The notes: generated from the letters alone by a model not told the origin. A stretch of 64,000 nt of DNA from Antitrichia curtipendula (GCA_951230915.1 OX579635.1:11594001-11658000); one strand, 5' to 3'; counted from the stretch's first letter, positions 24,195 to 37,544 are shown. Numbers and translations are program-made.

Positions 24195-25775
24195 AAGGTC
24201 ACTTTGAGAGCAGACTACCTTACAAGGCCACTTGCTCATCCTTGAAGGAAAACGCTGAAATTTTTTATTTGCCACCTTACAAAGGCCGGGTTGAAACAAC
24301 CCCTCGCTCGTCCCCACGAAGTCATTCTAGGTGTACATGTAAAAATAGCCCCCCTATTTTGAGCTTGATTAATATAACCTCTACACCTCTCCTAGATAAT
24401 TTGGGGCCTCTGATTGCAAATATGAAGTCAAAATTTGCAAATTTTATCATGTGTGAAAAATTAAAAAATTCAGCGTTTTCCCCTAGGGACAAGTGAAGGG
24501 GGTCAGTTCACCCCGGCTCTTACAAGGGAGTGAAGAACAACAAGGTCCCCCTTCTTGCCAATTTTAAAGCTTCCCAGTAGCTTTTCTCTTTCCTTTTTTT
24601 TTTGCTTTCCTCATTCTCTTTTGTCCAGCCTTTTGACTTAGCTGTTTATGTTTACGTGGGTTTTTTTCTCTGATGACGTGGGTTTCCCATTTCTTTTTGA
24701 AGAAAAATCAGAAAAATCAAACGTTAGTCCGAGATCACTTTCCGCTTGCTTTTTCAAAATCAATTCCATCATGGAATCTGGCTTTTCCACCGTGGAATCT
24801 GGTTTTAATTGCGGCCGTTGCTACATCATTGCACAGGCACCCCTTCAGTTTTGATTTGCCAGCAAGGCCATTTCCATGATGGGATTTTTTTCCTCCTTTT
24901 TTGACATCTTTACTGCACCGCTTAAAATAGTGTTTTCCCTGATATTTTCGGAAAGCCCCTGAAAGCTGAGGGAAAGTGGGGACTCTTGTCTCCCAACAGT
25001 CCCAACAGTCCAAAGGGGAGGCGTTGGCGTGTTGGGTTTGGGAACTTGGACGCATGCTGAATCGCAGCTGCACTTCCATGCCGTGTCGGTGCCTATGATT
25101 GCCAAAGCTTTTGGCAAAATGCCGGCCCACGCTTTCCAGAGCACGACGTGGCTCGGCAGTTGGGGCACCGAAGGCGTGCCGAACTTTTGCTGGGAAAGAC
25201 CGGAAGGAACGGAAAGGGGAAAAGAGAGAGAGAGAGAGAGACGGAGTTCAAGACGGAGTGTTCAAAGCGAGAATTTGACCAGCTTGCAGTGATTGGGTGA
25301 TTCGCGATGGTTGGCAGGGTGTGCACGTGTGCACGTCGCGTCGCGTCGCGTCGCGCTGTTTTTGGATTAACGTCTGTTTGTTCGAAGTCGAAAGGGAGAA
25401 TTATATCATCTAAAAGCTTGCTGTGGTCGGTGATCTACTTAACATTCTCCTGAGTTAAAAGAGGCATGTTTCGCACTTGGTGTTAAAAAGGTGTTGTTAA
25501 CGAGGGTCTTAGGGGCTAGCTTACATGTGAGCCCGGTGGGCAAAGAAAGCAACTAAAAGACAAAGAAGAATGCCACCGATGATCAGTAAGCATGAAAGTA
25601 GGAGAGAGAGTTCCACCAATATCAATGTATTAGACACTATAGAAGGAGCATAAAAGTGCTTTATATTTTGACCCTGTTGACTCCTCCCACCCATCGATAC
25701 ATATACATGTAAGGAGGCCCTTAGGAATGGATTTAGATCTACTTTTGGAGCAGATCCGCATTCCAAACAACACCT
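24195..25775. other. GC-richer island with microsatellites
   Basis: The part from about 24600 to 25450 is GC-richer than its surroundings. It holds a (GA)n run near 25220-25240 and a GTCGC/CGCGT run at 25335-25357. ORFs on both strands have no recognisable domain. It could be a decayed promoter or gene fragment. Confidence 0.45.
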
Positions 25776-25779
25776 TTAA

Positions 25780-26001
25780 TCCATAAACGTCGAGGCGGAC
25801 GTTTTGCGGCCGGATGAGTGACAAGAGAATGTCGTGTGTAGGACATAAGTGCAACTATTCATCTTCCAAATTTTGTGGGAAAAGGGAAGATCATCTACAG
25901 TAGTTTGACTTCCAATGAGTGCTTTTGCATTGTTTTAATCCAACAATTCACACGGTGTCAAAACAAATGATTCCCATGGTTATGAGCCCGTCATTTAAGG
26001 G
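25780..26001. mobile_element. TTAA-flanked TIR element, family 3, uninterrupted copy
   Basis: 222 bp, collinear with 50247-50547 but without the 73-bp insertion. TTAA flanks lie at 25776-25779 and 26002-26005. The left end is mutated (TCCATAAACG); the right end is GTCATTTAAGGG. Confidence 0.8.
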
Positions 26002-26005
26002 TTAA

Positions 26006-26804
26006 CACCAAGTGCAAACATGCCTTAAGTTAGATTTATAGGTTGGGAGGGATGTCCATTTTTGAAGCTTGTGAGGGAAAAAAAAGCAGGTATTTAGCTG
26101 TATCAAATTCAAACAAGGGGCGGAGCTAGCCTCATTCCATAGTTGCGGATATTAAAAATCAGTTTGTTACTTTAGTCTAAGAGCATCCCCACCCATCTTA
26201 CAAAACAAATGACTTGTTGAAGCCAAACTTACAAAGAGATTAACTTCCTAAGAAGCTTGCTTCCAAACCTCTTGTGGCTTGTAAAACAAGGTTGGAAACA
26301 ATCAATCTCTTGGTTGTTCGGCTTGTGAACTAGTTCACGGGCGAGACTAACTACTTTTTTGCAGCCTAGAAAGTGGATGGCCCCCCCCATTTGCAAGCCA
26401 CATCACTACCCATTTTGCCAGTCGAGTGGTGATGCTCTATATCTAAGTTAGAGTTGCCACTAATATTGTAATCAATTTTGCCTTTTGCCTTGCTAATGTG
26501 GCAGCTTCTCATTTGTCATAAGGAGCTTGGTTCTCAATTGATAATCAATGTGAAAAAACTGAATATAGGGTAGGAGCACCCAAAAATGTCAAAATAAGCA
26601 ATTCAACATAGTTGGAGGTATATTTTTCTAAAAGTAAATTTTTTTTAATAGTAACAATTGAAAATCATGAATTAAAAAAAACACTCAAATTTGGCATGTA
26701 ATTCCTATGAATTTTTAAAGTGGAAGCTCTTTAGAGCACTAAAACTGTCATATAGTTGGATCTGAAACCAAAATCTGACAAAATCAATAGTCAACAAATT
26801 GCAA
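26006..26804. other. AT-rich sequence with no recognised feature
   Basis: Nothing identifiable on either strand. Confidence 0.4.
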
Positions 26805-26808
26805 TTAA

Positions 26809-27742
26809 CCCCTAAAGGACCAAACACCGTTTTTTGACAACATAGTGATTTTGGGCAGCTCACTACGACCGGAATTTTTATTTTTTTTCTTTGAAATTTT
26901 AACACAAGATGTGCCCAAGGAGTAGCTTTAAGGCCCAATAATTCTCATAACTTTTGACTACGTGGTTAAAAAGTTATTGCATGATATGTCATTTTCATCG
27001 TTCGGCGGGCAGCCCGGGCAGCTGAAAATACTTCTTTAAAAATCACTTTTAAAAAAAATGAAAACTTGAAATTGATTCTTTAGATTTATATATACATGGG
27101 AAGCTTTTAATCATTCCATTTTGATCAATGAGATGAAACTTATGAGGAGTCTTAGTTTGAGGGTAGTTATGGAATCTCTACTCTAAGATAAATTTTGAAG
27201 TCTTTTATTTAACTCAATTTTCAATATTTTTGAAAAAAAATAAAAACATTGGGTATAGATTGTTTATTCAAACATTACAACCATTGGGATTGGCATTTTT
27301 CAATTCCATATTTCAATTCTTAACAATTTAGTGTTTTGAACATTCTTTACCTCTTTCTACTTACTATTTTTTTCCTATATGCTTTACAATTCCAAATGAT
27401 CTGAAATTTTTCAAGCATATAGACAACTTGCCTTGAAGAATGAACCCAAAGAGTAACCACCATTTTGGACATTTTTTCATACAAATGTGACCTTGTGAAG
27501 TGCAGCTGCCCGGATTTTTGAAGGGACAAAAAAAGGATTTTCGTCAATTCAAACGCTATTATCTTACAATCCACCCGGTGGAAGTTTCTGAAATTTTTTC
27601 CACAACTTCTCAAACTAGTTTACTACAAGATCCTACAGTTACATTTTTCCAAATTTTTTTTTCTTCTAAAATTTGATACTTGTATTAGAAATAGCAGTTT
27701 TGGAGCGGTTTGGGTGAAAACATAGTCTCTGACCTTTAGGGG
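26809..27742. mobile_element. TTAA-flanked TIR element, family 1 copy 2
   Basis: 934-bp element with the same ends and internal landmarks as 332-1260 (for example GACCTTGTGAAGTGCAGCTG and the CATAGTCTCTGACC right end). TTAA flanks lie at 26805-26808 and 27743-27746. Non-coding. Confidence 0.85.
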
Positions 27743-28093
27743 TTAAGTTACTTGAATAAGGAGACAATTTAATGACACTTTTGAGGGACACATTAATGGA
27801 AGTCTAGAGACGGTTTAATAGAAAGCTAGGGACACTTTAATGAAAATCTAGAATACATGAATGGGTATAGGGACGGGAATGAGTGTTTTCATCTTAGCAT
27901 CTACAAATCAAATAAGAATGAAGTTCAATTGGTTATGACCAAATCAAAATTGGATAATCTGAAAAATTACATTCTATTGATTGCAAAAGAAAACAAAGTT
28001 CCACTTTTGTAGTTACTTTGGTTTTTGAAGTTAAATCCCATAAACTTTTCAAAATTGTGAAAATCTTCACTCTTATTTAAATCAAAAGAATCA

Positions 28094-28869
28094 AGGGTTA
28101 TTGCAAGAAAGACCGGTCCTATTTCAAGTCACAATGAGTGTATACCTTCTTGTCATCCTCTATAACTTTTGAAGCATAAACCTCATGAACTTGAAATTTT
28201 TACTGGATATGTCTAACTTGATAGTAATTAGATCAAATATTTTTAGAAATTAAAAAAATAATTTTATATTTAATTATAATTTTATATTTAAAAATAATTT
28301 TTATTAATTTGTCACACTATGAAGTTTAGGGATTTTTACTACACTAGAAGTCCTCAAATTCAATGATCTGGAGATGAAATTTTCATGGTCTATTTGCATA
28401 GTAGAAAAGCATACACCTACCAAAAGAAATCTAAAAATATATTATTTTGTGTCCTCCACATGAGTGCAAACAAAACTCCCATTGCGGGCGATTTCTCAAC
28501 AATGAAGATGGTTCTAAGATCAATCTTTTGGTGAAATCTCATCACTATGAATTCTTTCCAAATGTCCAATTTTAAATTAAAAACATATATATTTTCCTAT
28601 TTTTTACAAATTGAAATGTAAAATTACAGCAATAGTATCTATTTTCATGAGATTTTGCACTTTTCTAGTTCTCCTACTTAGAAAATTTTTATATGCTTTT
28701 CCATCTTAGAGTAATTTCTTCTTAAAGGTGTATACATTAAATTTTTTCTTACATTTTTTTAAAATTATTTTTAAAATTATTTTTAAAATTATAAAACCCT
28801 CTCAAAATAAAAAATGAATATTGTACAAGATGCTACGCAAATAGTCGAGCTTTCTTCCAATGACCTTTC
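28094..28869. mobile_element. R-family TIR element, copy 2
   Basis: Left end GGGTTATTGCAAGAAAGACC; decayed right end CTTTCTTCCAATGACC. Collinear with the reverse complement of 33248-33973 (blocks around TATAACTTTTGAAG and TTCTCCTACTTAGA). A partial third copy runs from about 30972 to 31430. Confidence 0.7.
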
Positions 28870-29859
28870 CTTTGTCTAAAGGATGACAATTCAAAGATGT
28901 AAGCCTTCTCCAAGAACCTCTTGGTTTACTACAATTTTGACAATAAACAAACAACTCAATGTCAACCAACATGTGTGACAGATGCAATCTCAAAAGGAAC
29001 AATGTACTTTACAATTCACTTATCAAACTCTTTTCCCATCAAACTAAAAACTACTCCAAAACCAGTAGAAGCGCAAAAACTGCACGCCTTTGAACCACAA
29101 GATTCCTTTCAACACTTCCACTAATATTTTCCAATCCAAGCTCCTTCTTAAAATTCTAAACACTTTCTCTTAGGCGTGTAATATGTGTTGGATTAACACA
29201 ATATATACATAGTAGCATCTTGATAAGCCGGATTACTACAACAATCCGACATGGTTCTCTGAGAGCAGAAAATGTAGATTTCACTCTAACTCCAAGAAAC
29301 ACTATAAATTCACATCCAGAAATTAGATATGAACAAAGTTCAACCAATTATGACCAAATTGGAATTGGATAATTGGAAATAGACTTGTTGGTCACCGGGA
29401 TAATAGGTGACCAAATGCCTCATCAAGAGCAAAACTAGTTACGTCCATAATCATTTTGGCAGACTGGTCATCGATTAGAAATTGGATTAGTTGAGTTGGG
29501 TCACCCTACTAGGCTTGTCTACTCAACAAACCCAGTTCCTGATTGATTACTGATCTTCTAAAATCAGTTACCTATTATATAATCAATTGCACTAGAAGAA
29601 AAACATGTCCGCTGCAATTGATATTCAACAACTATTTTGCGACTAAGTGTCCTATATAAATGCACTTCGACTATAATCCCTCTCTATTTGCACTGACTTT
29701 GACGTGTATATTGTTGTAGTTGCAAAATAGTCATGGAATGAAGTGTAGGATTACATGAGGGTAATAATAGAGTTGTCATTTAGAATTATTGTGAGGTATT
29801 CTACATCCAATATTCATCATGGTTGTCGATGTGGACAACTCTGCAATCAAATTCTAGTC
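28870..29859. other. Unassigned sequence between R element and tandem repeats
   Basis: A block near 29330-29370 (TATGACCAAATTGGAATTGG) is similar to 27930-27960, so it may be part of a dispersed repeat. A CTATATAAATGC TATA-like motif is at about 29651. No gene seen. Confidence 0.4.
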
Positions 29860-30420
29860 GTTATCTAAAGTTGACTACAGTTCAACTTGAAAATGACTGA
29901 ATTGCAACTAGAAAACGACTAGAATTTGACTAGAAAACCACTAGAATTCAACTTGAAAACAACTAGTCTACGACCAAAAAATAATTAGGAAACAATTGCA
30001 ATTGTAAAAGGACATAAGTGTTCCCTAGTTGTTTGTGTTGTCTCTTAGTTGTTTTATAGTAATTTCCTAGTTGTTTAGAAGTTATTTCTTAGTTGTTTCC
30101 TAGTTGTTTTCAAATCAGTTTCTGATTGTGTAATAACAATTGTTCCATATCACTTGTCAAGAGTACCATTAGGTTGGACATATAAGACTTGTAAGTAGTT
30201 GTATCCTTCTGTAACAAATTTTGTAAATAGAATTCCAAGATTTTTATAGTTTGAAGACTTTTACATTTTGTAGATTTTGAAATCTACAAATTCTACAAGT
30301 TACAAATAAGTCGCAAACAAATTACAAATGAGTTTCAAACAAGTCACAGATGAGTCGCAATGAAGTGACAAATGAGTCGCAAACCAGTCACAGACAAGTT
30401 GTATTTTGCAAATACCACAT
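29860..30420 (+). repeat. Short-period degenerate tandem repeats
   Basis: Runs of GACTAGAAAAC-type units, then inverted CTAGTTGTTT units (30020-30110), then AAATGAGTCGCAAAC-type units of about 18 bp (30295-30410). The element they belong to is not clear. Confidence 0.65.
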
Positions 30421-31973
30421 AAACAACCATGTCATAAAGCACATTGATGAAGTTCCAAATTAGTTGCCAAATGAGTTAAACAATACCATTTTGCCTTGCA
30501 ACTACAATACGACAAGATTCCTAGAAAATTTATCCATAGCAACTGGAGCCCATCCGAGAGCCCACCAGATTATCACCAATCGCAAATGTCCGATGCAACT
30601 TAAAAACATTTGCTCTTAGTAGTCGCAAAATCCTTCATGTTGGTTACTTTTTTTTATAATCATTTTCAATTTTATCTCAAATGAGTGGGGAAGATCTTTG
30701 GCCTTCACTAAATTCAAATCTTGCCCAAAATGCAATGAAAATTTGTACTTTAGGTTTGAAACCATCATATCTTTGACATTAGATAATTTTAGCTACAATT
30801 CAATTTGATTTTGAATGAAAATGGTGAGTGACAAAATGATATTGTAGAAAAAAAAAAAATTTAAGTTGATGGGATGAAATCTAGGACCTTTAAAGAAAGC
30901 ACTTAGTGCAATTTCATGGAAGGAAAAAAATTATACATATAGCTCCAAAAATGTCCACAAATTGTATAATAAGGTCGTTGCAAGAAATATCGATTGTTTT
31001 TTAAAACGTTTTGCAAAATTGTCAGTGTCTTGTGCTATAATTTTTGAATTATGAACCTAATGCCCAAAACTATTTTTTTTCTAGATGTCTTGATTGTAAT
31101 TGTATCTTTTATTTTTCAAATTTTTTATATTTAAAAGTCAAATTTGTTAATATGTCACACTTTTGGATTTAGGGATTTTAAATACTATTAAGCAATTTAA
31201 ATTAATGATTTTTAACTGGATTTTTTGTGATATATTCCTATGATAAATTTTTGAAGACATGATTCTACCAAAGGACATCTAAAAACACATTATTTTATGT
31301 CCTCCATGTTCATGCAAAGAGGCCGCCTTTGCGCAGGCTCTTGTAAATGTTAGAAATGGTTTTGACCTCGTTTATTTGGTCAAATCTCATCACCATGAAG
31401 TCCTTCTATTTGGAAAATTAGGCAATGACCTTCCTCTTTATTTTCTTTGAAAGGTGATGGTGAAGCTCCAATCAACCAATCTAAGTGCATGGAGTTGAAT
31501 TTAGCACAATCTGTTGTGGTATAGGTAGTGATTTCCATTTAGAGAAGCCAAGAAGATGACCATAAAGGAAGGATATAGTTGGTTGTAGCGAAGTAGCTTC
31601 AATTTTCTTGTCCCTTGATCATCCCTATGATTCTAGGATAGTTGCAGCAAAGCCAAGGCAATGACGTTGGAGGTAGAGAAAAAGAAGCATTATATGTGGG
31701 TGGACAACCATTGCAAGTTTTGAGACATCTAATCTATGAAGTTACCTAAGGCATAGTTGCATTGAAACATTAGCAATTCCAATGATAGTGTACGTTGCAT
31801 TGTATGCTCCGTGATTGAAGGGCAACCTAAGTTGGTATTCCTCGAGTAGAACAATTTGTTGACATACCAACTCACCAAGGGCGTGCAAAAGTTGAATCTG
31901 ATCTATTTGGTAGAATGGAGGCTGGCAAATTCTACTTCCACCTCAACTTCAAGCATTATCGGAATGAAGTTTT

Positions 31974-32426
31974 GTATAAGGTAAAACAAACCTCCTGTAT
32001 TGCTGAAGTTTTCAATTTTTTTCCCTACAGTAGTACAAGTGTGAGAAATAGTGAGAGCAATTGAAATTATGCTTTTTTTTTGACAAAGTATGAATTTGCT
32101 ATGAATTTTTGAAGTGTTCAATGCATCATGGCCAAAACAGTCTATAGACTACCTTAGAACCAACAAAATCTGAATCCATCATGCTTATTTTGTTCACCTA
32201 AAGTGGTCATAGTATTTCTAACATGGAAGGCCTAAAAAGTCAATTTTTACAATAAATTCTCACTGAAAAATTGGAAGTTCCTAATGAAATCACTAATCAC
32301 TCCATTATTGTCATGTAAGATATGCATTGAAGCCAAAATCTCAAAAAATGAAAACTTCCATAATAGGGCCATTCCATAGGTGCCCACTATGGATCATTTG
32401 ACTACAATGGGTTGTTTTACCTTATA
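31974..32426. mobile_element. TIR element nested in the hAT pseudogene
   Basis: Inverted ends GTATAAGGTAAAACAA (left) and TTGTTTTACCTTATAC (right) enclose about 450 bp that does not read as transposase. A TA duplication is possible but cannot be proven from the flanks. Confidence 0.6.
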
Positions 32427-33247
32427 CAACAAAGTGCTACAACTATGCTGTAGCTTGTGTCAAAAAAGCTTTTCTGGTTAGAGATCTCATAAGAAAATCC
32501 AATTCAACCCTATCTTTCATTTTTTGGCAACTCAAAGGTCTATGTTGCAATATGAACAATCTCAATCTTCATTTTGGAATCTTGGAGTGAAAAATATGGG
32601 TAGACTCCATTAGAGTGATTATGCAAGTTGGGAGATTGCTATTGCCTTGTACAAAGGCATGTTGCAAGCAATATGTAAGTGCATGTCAAAGACCCAGTTT
32701 ATGAGCATCATGGTTGATGAAGTGTCTACTGGGGACAATTAAAAATGGTGGAGTGTACATGGTTATTTTGTAAAGGATTGGATAAGAATCTTGGTTTTAT
32801 TGACACTACCGCATTTCGTGGGTGGGTGGGGTAGTTCCAAGAACCTTATAGATTGTTGATTGAATGTATTTTGTATATATAGTGACATTTTTACAAACAA
32901 TGTTGGCAATAGATTGGTGTGGGTGGATGTAGATGCAGCCTCTGCTTTTTAGAGGAACCAAATTGGTGTGATAACAAGGATTGGAGAGAGGCATGTTTTT
33001 TTTTCTATTAGTGTTTACTATGTGGCACACAAAACCAATATGTATATAGAGACCTTGTCCAACTTCTTGGTGGTTTGTTGTACAACTTTGTACATCTACT
33101 TCAAGAAGTTTCTAAAATATCATTTAGAGTTTACAATTATTGCTAACCTTATGAAAACAAAAGGCAACAAATTACTCTGCAATGTGACTACATAGTGGCT
33201 CTCATACCTTAATCCCATCCAATTGCATGAGTATTAGTCCAAGGGTG

Positions 33248-33973
33248 AATGCAAGAAAGACCGTCCACTTTGCATAGCGTTTTCCACAGTACTCATGTTT
33301 TTTTGGGAGTACTATATAATTAGAAAAACAATTTTAAAAAAATCTGAAAAATATGCTCAATGTATACAACTTTAAGAAGAAGTTACCCTAGGAAGGAAAA
33401 GCATAGAAAAATTCTCTAAGTAGGAGAACTGGAAAAGTGCAAAATCTCATGAAAATAGGTACTTTCACATTTTAATTTGTAAAAAATAGGAAAAACAATT
33501 TTTAAGGAAACTAAAAATTGTAAATTTTGGAGGACTTTATAGGAAAGACATTTCACCAAAAAAATGATCTTGAAACAATTTTGAATGTTCAGAACTACGC
33601 GCACAAGGGAGCCCTGTTTGCACGTATGTGGAGGGCATAAAATAAAATATTTTTTAATTTCCTTTGGTAGAAACATGAATTCCTACTATGGGAATAGACC
33701 ATAGAAATTTCAGATCTAGATCATTAAGTTTGGATACTCCCCAGTACTAAAAAATCCTAAATTGCAAAGTGTGACAAATTAGCTAAATTGAAATTTAAAT
33801 ATAAAATGATTTTTAAATTTAAAAAAAAAATAAAGAATCTAAACAAGATCAGGTTAGTCATCTCCAAAAAAAAATTCAAGTTAATTGGATTCATTCTTCA
33901 AAAGTTATAGCCGATAACAAGTCCGACACGTCAAGTGTGACAAAAAATAGTACTAGTCTTTCTTGCATTCACC
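33248..33973. mobile_element. R-family TIR element nested in the hAT pseudogene
   Basis: The 18-bp ends GGTGAATGCAAGAAAGAC are inverted at both sides (right end near 33955-33973). The transposase frame resumes beyond it. The interior matches, inverted, 28094-28869. No clear target duplication was seen. Confidence 0.75.
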
Positions 33974-34929
33974 CCCTTGCTTTTGAAGGTGGACCTTGAT
34001 GCACTAAACCCACAATAAAGAAGACTAACGACCAAGACATCATTCCTAGAAAGATCATTTCTACAAAGGTCATTTCAATTTGCTACATGATATTTAGGTC
34101 TTATTGGCTATAGTGTGTATTATATGTTGCCCTTGCTAGAGATTGTATATGCCTTGATTTAATATGCACATGATAAAAATGTCTTCATAGGAGATTTATA
34201 CATACAATGAAGGACTGTGAGGGGCAATTGTATTGAATATTTATTAATGTAGAATCCTTCCAGAAATAAGGTATTCCTTCAATATGTGGAGTTGCTCAAT
34301 TAAAAGAATTCATAGATCAATCCCCATGAAATGGATGACCAACAAGAACATTGGAGTTTCTTATGTGACATTCAATTGTGGAGAAATAGTAATTTGGGTC
34401 CACTACAATAATGTAATCACTAGGATCTATGTGTTTATGGACAAGATGGTATTTAATCAAGTAGATGATGAAGTAGAAGCACAATGCACATGTGAATTTT
34501 TTAGCACCTCTTCCATTCTTTTCTTTTTTTAAATTGTACTTGCTTTTTGCTGTTTCAATCTATTTATTAATTTATTTTTAGTTTCATAGCAACTTGTTTG
34601 AGTTTTTTTAGTTTCAATAACTATTTTTTGATTCTAATGAGGGGCTTTCTAGAATTGATTATAATACAGATGCAACATAATTTATCTTCTATGTTTTCTT
34701 TTATTTGATTTGGCATTAGAAAAAACTTCGGAGTGCTATTCTGTGAGCCTCAAATTGTGAGGTATTTAGTGCACTGTTTGGATTTTAGACCTAATATCAT
34801 GGTTTAAGAATTAAATATCTTTACAGGTAGTGAACTAAAGAAAATATATCAATTGGCCTAAAATAAAATTGGGACACTCCAAACATTCTCCTTATAATTT
34901 GACTTGTCTATAATTTATTTTTTATTTTC

Positions 34930-36370
34930 TCAGTTAAGACTCCATCATCCCAGAGAATCAAAGCCCCTTTGAGGGACTCGGAGATTAGGACTCTCAAATT
35001 AATTAATTAATTAATCTTTTTGTTTTAATATTTTGAAATTTTTTGTTATGACTCTATCACCCCCTAGGAACCTCTCTTGGTACCGAGAGGCCTTTGGAGA
35101 TTCTAGAAATTGAGACTCTTAAATTTATTTTTTTCAAAATCTATATTTTAAAGTCATTGTGTTTTATTTTGTCACAAATGCATCACCCCCCTCATAAACT
35201 GATAAGCCTCTCTCAATACCAGAACACCCTTTAGGGATTATTGGATTAAAAAATCTCAAAACTCTTTTCTCAATTTCAAATTTTTTTTTTTTTTTTTTTT
35301 CAACTTAGTACTTCTAGAAACACCTTTCAGTACCAAGAGACCACTTGAGGATTTAGGGTTTGGAACTTTTAATTTTTTCTTTTGTCTATATTTTTTTTAA
35401 ATCTATTTTTTCTTTTTCTTTTTTTTGCAACTTGGTCACCCTTAGAAACCTCTCTTGGCAACAAGAGCCCCTTTAGAGTGTTTGAAGCTTGAAACTCTCA
35501 AAACTTTTCTTTCAAAAAAAAAATTCCAATTTCAATTTTTTTTCCGACTTTGTCACCACTAGAAAACCTCTCTTGACACCAAGAGACCCTTTGGAAAGTT
35601 AGAAGCTTGGAACTCTAAAAAAAATAAAAAATGATTTAGTTTCAAAAAAATTTAAAATTTTTTCCAATTTTTTTTTCAATTTTTTTTTTCCGATTTTGTC
35701 ACTGCTAGAAACCACTCTCATCACTAAGAGACCCTTTGGGAAGTTAGAAGCTTGGAACTCTCAAACAAACAAATAAAAAAATTAATTTCAAAATTGTTTT
35801 CAATTTTTTTTTCAATTTTTTTTTTCCGACTTTGTCACCGCTAGAAACTTCTCTCACCATCGAGAGACCCTTTGGGGAGTTAGAAGCTTAGAACACTCAA
35901 ACGAAAAAAAAAATTCAAAATTTTTTTCTAATTTTTTTCCAATTTTTTTCAATTCTTTTTCCGACTTTGTCACTAATAGAAATGTCTTTCATCACCGAGA
36001 GCCCCTTTGAGGTGTTAGAAGCTTGGAACTCTCCAAAAAAAAAGTTCAAAAAAAAAAGTTCAAATTTTTTGTTCAGTTTTTATTTTTATTTTTATTTTGC
36101 AATTTTGTCATCCCTAGATACCCCTCTTGGTACCAAAAGATCCCTTTAGGAGGGTGGAGTTTAGGTCTCTCAAAACTAATTTTTAAAATTAAAATTTTTT
36201 TTTTGTTTCCTTCGGGGTGTTTGAAGTTTCAAACTCCCTTCAAAAATAATTTAAAACTTAAAATTAATTATTAATTTTTAATTAATTTTTTCTGTGTATT
36301 TATATTTGTAGAGTCCATCACTCTAGAAAACGTTCTCAGGGGATCTAGAGGTTGGAACACTCTAAAACTT
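34930..36370 (+). repeat. Tandem array, period about 138 bp, about ten units
   Basis: Each unit reads roughly TTTGTCACC.CTAGAAACC, CTCTCTTGNCACCAAGAG, ACCCTTTGG and GTTAGAAGCTTGGAACTCTC, then a T/A-rich spacer. Unit starts at about 35549, 35697, 35835, 35969 and 36107 give spacings of 148, 138, 134 and 138. Outer units are more diverged. No coding frame. Confidence 0.88.
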
Positions 36371-37544
36371 AACACACACCATAAGGGTGGTGTCTATTGC
36401 ATGAGCCATCCGTCACCTTTCCGAAATATTTTTTTCCCTTAGAATCCCGTCAAGGGCTTGAGCTTGAACAAATGTTTTTGTGAGAAGAAAAAAAATGGAG
36501 CTCGATTTAGGTTAAAACTATTGCCCACTTGCGCATCAAGCCAAGTGCGGAGTGCGTGATGGCTATGCTGCCACGGTCATAGGTCTACGGTAATAGGGCT
36601 GAAATTTTACTATTAATATTAAAATTTTGAAATGTCTCCACTTTTTTCTTTATTGGCCTCAAAAATTCCAAATTTTGTTTTAGTCGACGCTTTGGGCTCA
36701 CAAAGTATATGCTCACAACTCCTAAGCTCGCATTTCTAGACTCACAAACTAGCATCATTGGAAAAAAAACCTAGCCATTGTGGAGGGTCGTTTGATTTCT
36801 AGTTGATGTGCAAATCCAAGGAGGGGAATTTTATTTTATTTTGACAAAAAAAAATTTAGTCCCAAGTCTTGCGAAGCACAGTAGGTGATCACATAGGCCC
36901 CAAAAAAAAAAATTAATTTTTTTTTAATTTTTTAATTATTATTTTTTAATTATAAATTTTCATGCAACCAAAAAATCCTACACAAGGTCTAAATTTCCTC
37001 TAATGGATTGTCTCTTTGATTTAATCCTTGTTTTGTTTTTGTTTTTTTCATTTTCACTTACAACTAGTTTGAGCTTTCTAATCCCATCCTACATATTCTA
37101 ATTCTATTGGAGTAACCCTTTTGTATAAATTGCAATGCACTCTCTTATATGCTTACTTTACCTTTCCTAAACCTTCAACCTTTCCTTGTTAATTCTCAAT
37201 TACTCACATGTATTAGTAGTTTGCAGTTTAAATTAGTTTTTAGTTTAATGGACCCTTGTGTGAATACTAATGGCATTGTCACTAATCCTTGTAAGCAAGC
37301 AACTTGTGTTGTATTTGAGCAATGAATGGAGTTCAATTCTCCACATAAGTGTAATTTTTTTAAGTATTTTTTTTGGATCTTCATGTGGTTATACTTTTTT
37401 TCCATTTCAGATTGTACATTTTAAATCAATGCCCAAACACTTTATTGTTTTCTATTTTAATAGCTATAAAATTGCAATCTACACCAATCACTTGGTAAAT
37501 TACTCTAAATTTAAATTTGCAATCATTCATTCATCATAGCCATG
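36371..37544. other. AT-rich sequence, Mutator-MITE 3' remnant
   Basis: Near 36690-36766 is a remnant of the 9-bp-TSD MITE family (GCTCACAAAGTATATGCTCAC ending CTAGCATCATTGG). An 89-codon ORF at 37270-37539 has no recognisable domain. Confidence 0.45.

Larger units (their letters stand above)
31670..34540 (+). pseudogene. hAT-type transposase pseudogene (DUF4371 / zinc-finger class), split by nested elements
   Basis: The upstream part has a zinc-finger-like block (HYMWVDNHCKF ... DSVRCIVCSVIEGQPKL, about 31685-31845). The core at about 32620-33195 reads YASWEIAIALYKGMLQAI, FMSIMVDEVST (catalytic-like Asp), IRILVLLTLPHFV, YYVAHKTNMYIETLSN, KYHLEFTIIANLMKTKGN and KLLCNVTT. This is the order of hAT transposases with a DUF4371-type core. 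The frame resumes after a nested element with MLPLLEIVYALI (about 34117-34155) and ends near VFNQVDDEVEAQC (about 34450-34490). Many stops interrupt it. Nested elements lie at 31974-32426 and 33248-33973. No hAT terminal repeats or 8-bp duplication were found, so the limits are approximate. Confidence 0.82.

Noticed and set aside
25029..25292. 87-codon ORF with an Arg/Glu run
   Set aside because: The run comes from the (GA)n microsatellite; the opposite strand is also open, and no domain is seen.
28801..29347. Possible gene fragments in small ORFs on both strands
   Set aside because: The ORFs are short, overlap on opposite strands and cross the right end of the R element at 28869.
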